Positions 1 through 7,496 of a DNA stretch of 64,000 bases are shown here, one piece after another; position 1 is the stretch's first letter, and every line of letters begins with the position of its first letter. The notes under the pieces were generated by a model. That model did not search any database. It was not told the DNA's origin and was given only the letters and a program-made list of their open reading frames with translations. The position numbers and the translations under genes were made by a program. The DNA comes from Terriglobia bacterium (lineage in GTDB: Bacteria > Acidobacteriota > Terriglobia > Terriglobales > Acidobacteriaceae), in NCBI GenBank assembly GCA_020073565.1, contig JAIQEY010000021.1, forward strand, positions 1 through 64,000. Reading direction: 5' to 3'.

Positions 1-144
1 TCGAGCTCTCGCTCGCAAACTACCATCGAACCAGTCCAGCTTGTGCTTCGGTTCGCTCTACCACCGATTCCTACGGTCTTCCTCATCACATCAACACCAT
101 TGAATTTGCATAGACGCTTCCTCACCGGCGGCTTCCTTCAAACA

Positions 145-216
145 GCTGTATCGGACGCGCCCCGCACGTCTCCAGAAATCTGCCTGCCACTCCATATGGG
201 GCGCGTCCGATACAGC
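145..216. repeat. 19-bp perfect inverted repeat at the left edge
   Basis: The arms at 145-163 and 198-216 are exact reverse complements (core TATCGGACGCGCCCC) around a 34-nt loop. The right arm ends one base before the stop codon of the truncated ABC-F gene read on the minus strand. It could be a transcription terminator, but no T-tract follows. It could also be a palindromic insertion that cut the gene. Nothing else that I recognise is present in bases 1-217, and translation of the minus strand beyond the stop shows no ABC-F-like sequence. Confidence 0.7.
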
Positions 217-217
217 A

Positions 218-1150
218 CTAGCGTTTCTGTTCGAACTTCAGGAATGGGCGCTGGATGTTGGACTTGGCCAGTTCCGTGACCTGCAGCCGCTCCACTTCCT
301 TCCGGCGTGATTGCACCTGGCTGGAACGCGTTCCCGCCGAAAAGCGCGCGATAAAATCGTTGAGCTGGGCAATCTTCTTTTCGCGCTGCGCGTTCTGACC
401 TTCAATCTGCGAGCGAATCTGCGTCTTCGCGACCACCATGTCATCGTACGTGCCCGTATAAGTAATGATGGTCTCGTAGTCGATGTCGGCGATGTGCGTA
501 CAGATTCCGTTCAGGAAATGGCGGTCGTGCGAAGTCACGATCAGCACGCCTTCATAGTCGTTCAGGAAACTCTTCAACCAGTGGATCGAATCGAGATCGA
601 GGTGGTTGGTAGGCTCGTCAAGCAGCAGAGCCTGCGGATGTCCGAACAGAGCCTGGGCCAGCAGGACGCGAACTTTCTGTCCACCCTGCAACTCACCCAT
701 CTTTCGCTCATGGCATTCCTGCGGAATATCGAGCCCCTGGAGCAGAATGGCCGCATCGGCTTCCGCGGTGTAGCCGTCTTCTTCGCCGACAACGCCTTCC
801 AGTTCGCCGAGCTTCATGCCATCGGCGTCGGTCATCTCCGCCTTGGCGTAAATTTCATCGCGCTCCACGAGCGCCGCCCAAAGCCGCTTGTTGCCCATGA
901 TCACCGTATCGAGCACACGATATTGATCGTAGGCAAATTGATCCTGACTCAGAACGCCCAGCTTGCGAGGGCGGACGACACTTCCCTTTTGAGGCTCCAG
1001 TTCGCCCGTAAGGAGATTCATGAAGGTAGACTTGCCCGCGCCGTTCGGGCCCGTGAGGCCGTAGCGCTTCCCCGGCGTAAAACTGGTGGACACTTCGTCA
1101 AACAGTACTTTGGCGCCGTAGCGCATCGACACATTGCTTACTGAAATCAT
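218..1150 (-). pseudogene. Truncated ABC-F ATPase (YbiT-like, first half only)
   Basis: This 310-residue product matches the first half of a YbiT-type ABC-F protein, soluble tandem ATPases that act on ribosomes. It has Walker A GPNGAGKST at residues 34-42, Walker B LLLDEP at 175-180 and the SHDR switch at 207-210, followed by the basic coiled inter-domain linker. It stops at the linker motif FEQKR. Full-length relatives have about 530 residues and a second nucleotide-binding domain, which is absent here. The signature reads LQGGQ (154-158) where LSGGQ is usual, so the key Ser is replaced. A 19-bp inverted repeat begins right after the stop codon. I infer a broken gene, although a functional half-protein cannot be excluded. 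It lies 147 bp downstream of the intact Uup-like gene. Confidence 0.7.
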
Positions 1151-1297
1151 GTTGTTTTATGGAACTGCGGGAAATTGTCCAATTAAGGAGGGGGTCGCAG
1201 CTACTCTTATTACAATATCACGAGACTCAGGTGGCGCAGAATCCCGCATGAGCGGTCGCAACACGGTCGTAACCAGGCCGTGATAGGCTTTCACACC

Positions 1298-3106
1298 TCA
1301 AGGTTTCCCATTCTTCTCTTCCAGTTCCGCCCACCTGGCATACAAAGCATCCAGGCTCGTCTGCGCCTCTTCCAATCCAGCCTGCGCACTAAGCAGACGA
1401 TGCGCGTCGGTCGCGATGGCCGGGTCTCCCAGTTCCGCTTGCCGCGCCTGCAAGAGTTGCTCAGCCTCCGCGATGCGTTGTTCCATGCCTGCATACTCGC
1501 GTGCTTCCATGTAGGAGAGCTTCTTTCTTACCGGTGCTGCCGGCTTCGGCGGGGTCGGTACATTCGCGGCCGTCTTTGTCACCGATTCCCGCTCACGTGA
1601 TGCCTGCGAAGCCTCCCATTGCGAATAGTCGGCAAAGCTTGCAGCGGCGCCCTTTCCGTCCAGACCTAGAACGACGGTCGATACGCGGTCGAGCATGTAG
1701 CGATCATGCGTGACCAGCACCAGAGAGCCCGGAAATTCGAGCAGACTTTCCTCGAGAATCTCGAGCGTGGGGATGTCGAGATCGTTGGTCGGCTCGTCGA
1801 GCAGCAGGACGTCCGCTGGCTGGAGCATCAGTTGAGCAATCAGTACCCGCGCCCGCTCACCACCAGACAGGCGACTGACTGGCTGATTAAGTTGTTCGCC
1901 GGTGAAGAGAAATCTCGCGGCCCATCCCGCCACATGAATCACCCGATCCCGGTAGATGACCGAATCGCCTTCCGGCGCCAGTGCCCTGCGCAGAGTGATG
2001 TCGGGATCGAGCGCCCGCGTTTGGTCGAAGTACACGATGCGCAGCCACTCCGCGCGGCGAATCGCTCCGCCGCTGGGAGATAAATCTCCGCGCAGCAGTC
2101 GCAGAAGGGTCGTCTTGCCGCTGCCATTCGGCCCCACCAGTCCCACGCGCATTCCGGCGGTTAACACAAAATTCAGCCGTGCGAAAAGTGTGCGATCCCC
2201 GAAGCTGTAGGCGGTCTCCTCCAATTCAATCAGTCGCTTCGTCTTTCTCTCCGTGGCCGAAAAATCGATCTGCGTCGTGTTCGTTCGCGTCCGCACATTC
2301 AGGTCAGCCAGTTCCCCCATCAACTCTCCCGCGCGGTCGATCCGCGCTTTCGACTTGGTCGTCCGCGCCTTCGCACCACGGCGGAGCCATTCGATCTCCC
2401 GATGAACCAGGTTCTCCAGCGCTTCCTGCCGCCGGGACTGAGCGTGCAGGAATTCCTCTTTCTTTTCGAGAAACTCGGTATATGTTCCGTGGACGCGCAA
2501 CAAACCATCGGGATAGCTGCGGCTGATCTCCACCATGTCGGTGGCGATATTTTCAAGAAAATACCGATCGTGGCTGACGATTACACTCGCGAACGGCCCC
2601 TGCACAAGCAGCGCTTCCAACCATTCGATCCCCGGCAGATCAAGGTGATTAGTAGGTTCGTCAAGCAACAGAATGTCCGGCCCTTGCACCAGGGCTTCTA
2701 CAATAGCCAGGCGCTTCTGCCAACCGCCAGACAATTCGGCGGCAAGCGCATCGAAATTCTCGAAGCTGGCGCGCCCCAGCGTCTCAGCAAAACGGGTGCC
2801 GTGCTCCGACGCAGGCGCCGCGCAGCGCTCCAATGCCCGCTCGACGACAGAGCGCACCGTATCCCCCGCCTGGAACTGGGAATCCTGCTCGACGTAAGTC
2901 AGGCGGACTCGCTTTCGGACTGCGACTTCCCCGGAATCGGGCTCGACCTCGCCGGCAAGAATCCGCAGGAGCGTGGATTTTCCCGAGCCGTTTGGGCCGA
3001 TAAGCCCGATCCGGTCATTTCCAAAAATGGTGAAGGAGAGGTTCAGAAACAGCGGGCTAGCCCCGAAAGCTTTCGACAACCCCTGGGCATTGATGATCGG
3101 TGGCAC
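1298..3106 (-). CDS. uup: ABC-F ATPase, Uup type
   Basis: This is a cytosolic duplicated ATPase of 602 residues without membrane segments. NBD1 has Walker A GPNGSGKST at about 37-45, the LSGGWQKR signature near 125-132 and LLLDEPTNHLDL. NBD2 has Walker A at about 325-333 and LSGGERARVL. The linker contains the basic WLRRGAKARTTKSKARIDRA block typical of Uup. A C-terminal coiled coil (about 545-600) corresponds to the Uup DNA/ribosome-binding tail. Uup proteins act on ribosomes and influence tandem-repeat deletion and transposon excision, which is interesting in a repeat-rich region (known of the family; the link here is inference). The gene starts 11 bp after the rrf2 stop, so the two are probably cotranscribed. 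Confidence 0.9.
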   Translation of the reverse strand: MPPIINAQGLSKAFGASPLFLNLSFTIFGNDRIGLIGPNGSGKSTLLRILAGEVEPDSGEVAVRKRVRLTYVEQDSQFQAGDTVRSVVERALERCAAPASEHGTRFAETLGRASFENFDALAAELSGGWQKRLAIVEALVQGPDILLLDEPTNHLDLPGIEWLEALLVQGPFASVIVSHDRYFLENIATDMVEISRSYPDGLLRVHGTYTEFLEKKEEFLHAQSRRQEALENLVHREIEWLRRGAKARTTKSKARIDRAGELMGELADLNVRTRTNTTQIDFSATERKTKRLIELEETAYSFGDRTLFARLNFVLTAGMRVGLVGPNGSGKTTLLRLLRGDLSPSGGAIRRAEWLRIVYFDQTRALDPDITLRRALAPEGDSVIYRDRVIHVAGWAARFLFTGEQLNQPVSRLSGGERARVLIAQLMLQPADVLLLDEPTNDLDIPTLEILEESLLEFPGSLVLVTHDRYMLDRVSTVVLGLDGKGAAASFADYSQWEASQASRERESVTKTAANVPTPPKPAAPVRKKLSYMEAREYAGMEQRIAEAEQLLQARQAELGDPAIATDAHRLLSAQAGLEEAQTSLDALYARWAELEEKNGKP

Positions 3107-3117
3107 GTCGTCCGGCT

Positions 3118-3612
3118 CTAACTCTTCCCGCCGCTCTGAACGATCGTCGGACCGCTGTTCTTAGCCTGCCTCTTGTTTCCGTGCGAGCGTTTGCCGGATC
3201 CTGGGCGCGAAGCAATGATATCTGCGATGCTGGTACTCTCCAGTATCTTCGCCGCCGCATCGCGCACGTCCAGAAACACCTGGTAGAGCGCGCGATGGTC
3301 GGGATCGGTGACGATCAGGCCTCGGAGCTGCTCAGCATCGCCAAATGGAGCCAGCGGCCCGTCCAGCAAGCGAATGATTTCACTGAGGTGGATTTCCGAC
3401 GGCGGACGCCGCAAGCGATAGCCGCCTTTGGCGCCTCGCACGCTTTCTACAATGCGGGCGTTCTTGAGCTCCAGCAGAATCAGCTCAAGAAATTTCTCCG
3501 GCAGGTCACTATCAGCGGCGATATCCCGAATCTTGACGGTTTCGCTTCCGTACTGGCGTCCCAGGGTCATCATCGCCTGCAACGCATAGAGTCCCTTTTG
3601 CGAAATCTTCAA
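3118..3612 (-). CDS. Rrf2-family transcriptional regulator
   Basis: The protein has 164 residues with the Rrf2 winged helix: N-terminal MKISQKGLYALQAMMTLG, a recognition region near 28-50 (IRDIAADSDLPEKFLELIL) and the GGYRLRRPPSEI wing. Rrf2 proteins sense Fe-S status or redox state. Unlike IscR and NsrR, this one has no cysteine at all, so it cannot bind an Fe-S cluster by the usual triad and is closer to the CymR-like cysteine-free group. It begins with TTG preceded by GAGGGG at 8-nt spacing. It lies between the RIC gene and uup, suggesting regulation of stress or translation functions. The C-terminal 35 residues are basic and low-complexity. Confidence 0.88.
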   Translation of the reverse strand: MKISQKGLYALQAMMTLGRQYGSETVKIRDIAADSDLPEKFLELILLELKNARIVESVRGAKGGYRLRRPPSEIHLSEIIRLLDGPLAPFGDAEQLRGLIVTDPDHRALYQVFLDVRDAAAKILESTSIADIIASRPGSGKRSHGNKRQAKNSGPTIVQSGGKS

Positions 3613-3696
3613 TCTCGTATCCCCTCAGAGAACCCGACCACGGCCAAGCAACTCGACTCCTATCCCGATCGACAAGAGGTATTGCCGTCACGCTGT

Positions 3697-3725
3697 ACTC
3701 TATTGTGGCTGGGTCAGCTTTGCAA
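3697..3725 (-). promoter_or_regulatory. Possible sigma-70 promoter for rrf2-uup
   Basis: On the minus strand TTGCAA (3720-3725) is followed, after 17 bp, by TAGAGT (3697-3702). Each box matches 4 of 6 consensus positions. The rrf2 TTG start is about 85 bp downstream. The match is weak and could be chance. Confidence 0.3.
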
Positions 3726-3806
3726 CCGGTTCGCCGGGCAGGGGCCGGATCTCTTCTTTTGACTAAGGACGAGAATTTCTTGGCGAGGAAATAGGAGGAA
3801 ATAGAA

Positions 3807-3830
3807 AGGCCGCCCTCACTCGGGCGGCCT
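3807..3830 (-). terminator. Rho-independent terminator after the RIC gene
   Basis: A perfect 9-bp stem (3807-3815 with 3822-3830, AGGCCGCCC/GGGCGGCCT) has a 6-nt loop and is followed on the minus strand by a T-rich run (TTTCTATTTCC). It lies 15 bp beyond the stop codon of the RIC gene. Confidence 0.75.
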
Positions 3831-3845
3831 GGTGTCTGCGCTTTT

Positions 3846-4577
3846 CTATGCTTCCTGGCGGCTGCCTTCCATTTGCAGCGCGCGTGGAAACAACACATTG
3901 TTCTCCAGATGGATGTGTTGATGCAGATCCTTCTCGAAGTTCTCCAAGGCTGTGTACAGCGCCTGGAAGCTGGCGCAAGCATCCGCTGGAGGCGTGTAAC
4001 CCTCGCTCGTTTCGCGCAGCGCTCTGAGTGCCGCACCCGCATCATCGTGCTCGTGCTCCATCATGCGCACGGGATTCGCGACCGTCCCAAACGGCGGTGG
4101 AAGAATCGGATCATGCTGCACGACTGCCTCTTCCATGCGCTCGATATAAGGAAATAGAATGTTCTCCTCCTTCATCAGATGCGTTATCAGCTCCTGTCCC
4201 AACCCGTGGAATACGCTGCGGATGTGGGCCAACTCCGGATGATTCACACCATGCTTGGAGTAAACTTTCTCCATCAACCGCTCGACTTCAGGAATCTGCG
4301 TCCGCACGTACACGTGGTGGGTGCTGACAATATGCGAGATCAGTTCCGCTAATGAGCCCGACCGGAGTTCACGGTCGCTCGGACGCACCGGTTCCGCCAG
4401 CGCCACCTCCAGCGATTTCAGCACCTCGTCCAGATTCAGGTTCGCTGCCGCACACGCTTCGTCCAACGGGCGGTTTCCCCCACAACAGAAATCAATTCCC
4501 ATCTTCTCAAAAACCGGAATTGTCTGGGGCGTCTCAATCGCGTAGTCTCGAACGTTCTTGGTGATAGTCACAGTCAT
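3846..4577 (-). CDS. ytfE: RIC/YtfE-type di-iron Fe-S cluster repair protein
   Basis: The 243-residue protein has the N-terminal ScdA domain (about 1-55, with the FCCGGNRPLDEAC cysteine cluster, family motif GIDFCCGG), then hemerythrin-like HHE sequences (SHIVSTHHVYVRT, LITHLMKEENILFPYIE, MEHEHDDAG and HQHIHLENNVLFPRAL) that supply the His/Glu di-iron ligands. RIC proteins repair Fe-S clusters damaged by nitric oxide or oxidants in the cytosol. I chose the ATG at 4577 because GAGGAG lies 6 nt upstream; an in-frame GTG 21 bp earlier overlaps that ribosome site. A Crp/Fnr gene lies next to it upstream and a Crp/Fnr-like operator precedes it. A strong terminator follows, so it is probably transcribed alone. 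Confidence 0.92.
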   Translation of the reverse strand: MTVTITKNVRDYAIETPQTIPVFEKMGIDFCCGGNRPLDEACAAANLNLDEVLKSLEVALAEPVRPSDRELRSGSLAELISHIVSTHHVYVRTQIPEVERLMEKVYSKHGVNHPELAHIRSVFHGLGQELITHLMKEENILFPYIERMEEAVVQHDPILPPPFGTVANPVRMMEHEHDDAGAALRALRETSEGYTPPADACASFQALYTALENFEKDLHQHIHLENNVLFPRALQMEGSRQEA

Positions 4578-4615
4578 CAGGGTCTCCTCGCAGCTCACTT
4601 GCCGCCTTCATTGTG

Positions 4616-4656
4616 ACTATAGGAGAAAGGGTGATCGCTGCCGATGACTTTTGTCA
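4616..4656 (-). promoter_or_regulatory. Predicted Crp/Fnr-activated promoter of the RIC gene
   Basis: The dyad TGAC-N4-GTCA lies at 4645-4656 (minus strand spacer AAAA). A -10 hexamer TATAGT lies at 4616-4621. A start site seven bases on (about 4609) places the dyad centre at about -41.5, the position expected of a class II Crp/Fnr activator. The neighbouring regulator has an FNR-like E-x-x-S-R recognition helix. The boxes are visible; the function is inferred. Confidence 0.5.
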
Positions 4657-4677
4657 CGCCAGAGAGAGAACGTAGGG

Positions 4678-4740
4678 AGTACCCAAGAAACACGAAGAAC
4701 TGAGGTTTCCTCTGTGCCCCCTGTGCCCTCCGTGGTACCT
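4678..4740. repeat. Degenerate long-hairpin element (ACCACGGAGGGCAC type)
   Basis: The left arm reads GTACCCAAGAAACACGAAG. The right arm, read in reverse complement, begins GGTACCACGGAGGGCACAG. The arms pair only partly. The composition and period resemble the better-preserved hairpins at 10724, 15448, 51193 and 51707. It fills the space between the Crp/Fnr gene and the RIC promoter. Confidence 0.4.
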
Positions 4741-4755
4741 GGTTCGGAGGAATGC

Positions 4756-5460
4756 CTACTCGGAGCCGTCGAGTTCCGCCTGCAGCGCCTTCAGATTGGG
4801 AATGACGATCCGCCGCCCGTCCATCTGGATGAGTTTCTCCGACTGGAAACGGCTGAGATTGCGGGAGACGAGTTCTCGCACGGTCCCGATCTGCGAAGCC
4901 AGTTCCTGGTTGCTGGCCGGCAACGTGATCTCAATACCCTCGCTCAGGCGCTGGCCTTCCTTCTGTGCCATCCGCACGAGAAACGCGGCCAGCCGGTGTC
5001 GGACCGTGGTGAAGGACAGTTCTTCGATGATCCCGACCAGCTTCCTTAACCGCGCGCCAACTACCCTCAGCACCTTGAGCGCAACCTGGGGGTGTGTCAT
5101 GCACAGCGCGTGAAAATCCTGTTTGCTGATGAACAGCAATGTCGAGTCTTCGACCGCGGAAACCGATGCCGGATAGTTGCCTCCATCGAAAACCGGCAAT
5201 TCCGCGATCGATCCGCCCGGACCATCAATGCTCAGGACTTGCTCGCGTCCGCCGGCCGAGGTCTTGAAAATTCGCACGTGTCCGGATTCAACCACATACA
5301 TTCCGGCACAGGGATCTCCTTCGCTAAATACGATTTCGCCTCCGGTGAACTTCCGTGGCACGGCGCGCTGGGCAAGAAAAGTCATTTCTGCTTCCGAAAG
5401 GCCCGTGAACAAGCCAGCCTGGGCTAGTGTTTTCGCTGCGTTCGTTCCTTGCTCTTTCAC
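4756..5460 (-). CDS. Crp/Fnr-family transcriptional regulator
   Basis: The 234-residue protein has an N-terminal cyclic-nucleotide-like beta-roll (about 20-130, GEIVFSEGDPCAGMYVVESGHVRIF), a dimerisation helix and a C-terminal winged helix with NQELASQIGTVRELVSRNLSRF near 185-206. The recognition segment carries E-x-x-S-R as in FNR, which reads TTGA-type half-sites. It has only two scattered cysteines and lacks the N-terminal Fe-S cysteine cluster of FNR, so it is more like the DNR/NNR haem-type NO sensors or a redox-insensitive relative (inference). It uses a GTG start. Its position before the RIC gene, with a matching dyad between them, suggests that it controls the NO response. Confidence 0.88.
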   Translation of the reverse strand: MKEQGTNAAKTLAQAGLFTGLSEAEMTFLAQRAVPRKFTGGEIVFSEGDPCAGMYVVESGHVRIFKTSAGGREQVLSIDGPGGSIAELPVFDGGNYPASVSAVEDSTLLFISKQDFHALCMTHPQVALKVLRVVGARLRKLVGIIEELSFTTVRHRLAAFLVRMAQKEGQRLSEGIEITLPASNQELASQIGTVRELVSRNLSRFQSEKLIQMDGRRIVIPNLKALQAELDGSE

Positions 5461-5501
5461 TCTGTCATTCTACCGAAGCCTTGCGATCCGTCCGCAAATA
5501 A

Positions 5502-5536
5502 CGGGAGGGGCCGGATGTACCATCCGGCCCCTCCCG
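5502..5536 (-). terminator. Hairpin terminator between two minus-strand genes
   Basis: A perfect 16-bp stem (5502-5517 with 5521-5536) with a 3-nt loop lies 22 bp after the stop of the secreted protein gene and 42 bp before the Crp/Fnr start. The following T-tract on the minus strand is short (TTATTT), so it may also act as a REP-like structure. Confidence 0.6.
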
Positions 5537-5557
5537 GGTGAAACGCGTTCACGCAAC

Positions 5558-5974
5558 CTACTTGGCCGAAGCAAGCAACGTCACATCGCTTTCAGCGGCG
5601 TTCTGGGCCCGCAATTCCTTCTCTGCCTTGCCCATCGGGAATCCGAAACCGCGCCTGTCTCCCTGGCGCCGGATGCCGGACAGGAAATACCGGTCTCCGT
5701 ACCGATGAAACACCAGCGCGGCCGCCGCGGAAACAGTGGACGACTCGGTGGCATTCGGGAGGACAAACGCGTCGTGACCTCCGCTGCTGACCAGCAAATA
5801 GGTGATCCCATCCCCTCGTGCCTCGACGGAGCATTCGCCCGCCGGCAGGATGTGACCGTTCACGATGAACTCGAAGGGCACCTGCGCCTGGATCACCCGG
5901 CGACTCTGTGCGCTGACGAACCCCGGCACAACAAGTAGTGTCAGGACGAGAAGGGTGGCTGCTTGTTTTTTCAT
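5558..5974 (-). CDS. Small secreted protein of unknown function
   Basis: The product has 138 residues and a clear signal peptide (MKKQAATLLVLTLLVVPGFVSA), followed by a beta-rich domain with the motif VPFEFIVNGHILPAGECSV. This pattern is common in small secreted acidobacterial proteins, but I know no function for it. The start at 5974 is chosen because AAGGAG precedes it; the frame stays open 90 bp further upstream but without a signal peptide there. It is likely periplasmic and monocistronic, with a hairpin following the stop. Confidence 0.75.
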   Translation of the reverse strand: MKKQAATLLVLTLLVVPGFVSAQSRRVIQAQVPFEFIVNGHILPAGECSVEARGDGITYLLVSSGGHDAFVLPNATESSTVSAAAALVFHRYGDRYFLSGIRRQGDRRGFGFPMGKAEKELRAQNAAESDVTLLASAK

Positions 5975-6326
5975 GATCTCTCTCCTTTTGGATTTGGAGC
6001 TCCCGGGGAAAGTTCGCTCCCACATTCGATCGCGATCTTGAACCTCCGCAAAGCAAAACACCATAGAGAGCGTCTGAAGTTATCTCAATTCTTATAGAGC
6101 GCCAAGTGGTTGGAATGGCCGCGGTTATCCAGAGGCGGGCCCGGAGTTGTCACCTCGACCTTGACACGTTCCTATAACCAGGGTCACAATCTCTATAGTT
6201 TTTTCTTCCCCGCCGGCGGTCCGCCAGCAATCTCTTCCTACATGCGGCTGCCAAGAACCCAAGGAATTAGCGGCCGACCCTGGAAAATCTGGCTTGGTTC
6301 AGAGGTGGGAACGAGTGCTGTCACGA
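5975..6326. other. Intergenic region between divergent genes
   Basis: These 352 bp separate the secreted protein (minus) from the winged-helix gene (plus). A TTGACA box lies at 6161-6166 on the plus strand, with CACAAT 18 bp later at 6185-6190, a weak promoter candidate. I see no RNA gene, repeat or credible small reading frame here. Confidence 0.5.
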
Positions 6327-6824
6327 ATGTTAAGATTCGGGGAATTCACGCTTGATGCGGATCGCTACCAATTGCAGCGTAGCGGGTTTCCCGCAAAGTT
6401 AGAGGATCTGCCTCTGCGACTGCTGATGTTGCTGGTAAGCCGGAGAGGCGAGATCGTTAGCCGGCGTGAAATCCAGGAAGAACTGTGGGGCCCGGACGTT
6501 TTCATCGACATTGAGCAGGGTATCAACACGGCAATTCGCAAGGTCCGCCAAGTCCTGCGAGATCATCCGGAGAAGCCCCGTTATCTTCAGACGGTGGTCG
6601 GCAAGGGATATCGTTTTATCGCAGTCGACGTAGTCGAAGGAGGGGCGGGCGAAACCGGTGGCACAAGAGATGCGATGCCGAAGCCGGCGCTCGATAGCGA
6701 AGCCTTCACCCTTGAAGAACTCGGCCGAGCGATTCTGAGCGCGGCAGGGTTGGAGAAACTTCTCCCCAGACAGACCCCGTTTGGGTCCGATGCTCTTGCG
6801 AAGAAACCCGACCAGCCGGAGTGA
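6327..6824 (+). CDS. Stand-alone OmpR/CadC-type winged-helix protein
   Basis: The 165-residue protein starts with a Trans_reg_C winged helix (about 1-100: MLRFGEFTLDADRYQLQRSG, LLMLLVSRRGEIVSRREI, GYRFIA). In acidobacteria this domain usually heads a long TolB- or TPR-containing protein or a response regulator. Here only a 60-residue tail follows, with no receiver, TPR or membrane segment. It may be a naturally short DNA-binding protein or a remnant. An upstream in-frame TTG at 6294 is possible but less likely than this ATG. It lies 78 bp before sodC on the same strand. Confidence 0.75.
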   Translation: MLRFGEFTLDADRYQLQRSGFPAKLEDLPLRLLMLLVSRRGEIVSRREIQEELWGPDVFIDIEQGINTAIRKVRQVLRDHPEKPRYLQTVVGKGYRFIAVDVVEGGAGETGGTRDAMPKPALDSEAFTLEELGRAILSAAGLEKLLPRQTPFGSDALAKKPDQPE

Positions 6825-6890
6825 ACAACTCCTGGCACGCCTCAGCTTCGAAGGCTGCCTGAACACCAGGTGAGAATTCTCGACTTTGTT

Positions 6891-6896
6891 TATAAT
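6891..6896 (+). promoter_or_regulatory. TATAAT box just before sodC
   Basis: A perfect TATAAT ends 6 bp before the sodC ATG at 6903. A start site about 7 nt beyond the box would coincide with the ATG, giving a leaderless transcript, and no Shine-Dalgarno sequence is visible. No good -35 box lies 16-18 bp upstream. Confidence 0.4.
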
Positions 6897-6902
6897 CCGT
6901 CC

Positions 6903-7415
6903 ATGAAACCGACCCGCTTGTTTCCCCTCGCATTCCTGCTCGTCATCGCTCTCACCTCAGCCCGCGCGGCCAAGACTGTGGTCAAGCTCGCGGATGCCCA
7001 AGGCAAGAGCGTCGGCACCGTCTCGCTCTCCCCACATAAGAAGGGAGTGCAGATCAAAGCCAACCTTGAGAATCTTCCGTCCGGCGAGCACGCCATCCAC
7101 TTTCACCGCGAACCGAAGTGCGATGCCCCCGACTTCAAGTCTGCAGGTCCGCACTTCAATCCCGACTTAAAGAAACATGGATTGCAAAACCCGGAAGGCC
7201 ATCACAACGGCGACAACCCCAACATCACCGTCGACGCCAAGGGAAAAGCAAAATTCTCAATCGTGAATAACGACGTCACTCTTGGCCACGACAGCCACTC
7301 GCTCTTCAGCAACGGCGGAACCTCACTCGTCATTCACGCGAAAGCTGACGATCAGAAGACAGATCCGGCCGGCAACGCGGGCGACCGCATCGCCTGCGGC
7401 GTGATCACACAGTAA
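6903..7415 (+). CDS. sodC: Cu/Zn superoxide dismutase
   Basis: The exported 170-residue protein has a signal peptide (about 1-22, ending SARAA) and the SodC fold. HAIHFHREPKC holds the copper His pair and first disulfide Cys, GPHFNP and HHNGDNPN the further ligands, SLVIHAKADDQ the late copper His, and GDRIACGVI the second disulfide Cys. It dismutates superoxide in the periplasm. The start at 6903 gives a standard signal peptide. It is convergent with the large BNR gene, with a palindrome and terminator between them. The only odd point is the apparent leaderless start. Confidence 0.92.
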   Translation: MKPTRLFPLAFLLVIALTSARAAKTVVKLADAQGKSVGTVSLSPHKKGVQIKANLENLPSGEHAIHFHREPKCDAPDFKSAGPHFNPDLKKHGLQNPEGHHNGDNPNITVDAKGKAKFSIVNNDVTLGHDSHSLFSNGGTSLVIHAKADDQKTDPAGNAGDRIACGVITQ

Positions 7416-7437
7416 GTAGCGCCGGCGTCCCGCCGGC
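7416..7437 (+). repeat. GTAGCGCCGGC palindrome, copy 1
   Basis: It follows the sodC stop codon directly. The structure is GTAGC then GCCGGCG-TCC-CGCCGGC. Related copies lie at 28097-28119 (minus orientation) and 31771-31793. All sit at the 3' end of a gene in the same orientation relative to it, and the closing stem pair varies in a compensatory way. Confidence 0.7.
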
Positions 7438-7448
7438 AAAAATGAAAC

Positions 7449-7468
7449 GCCGGGCGTTCCCGCCCGGC
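7449..7468. terminator. Terminator between convergent sodC and BNR genes
   Basis: An 8-bp GCCGGGCG/CGCCCGGC stem with loop TTCC is followed on the minus strand by GTTTCATTTTT. It suits termination of the BNR gene and may serve both directions. Confidence 0.6.
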
Positions 7469-7496
7469 ATTTCACATCTCCTCGTCTCCAGAAAGC

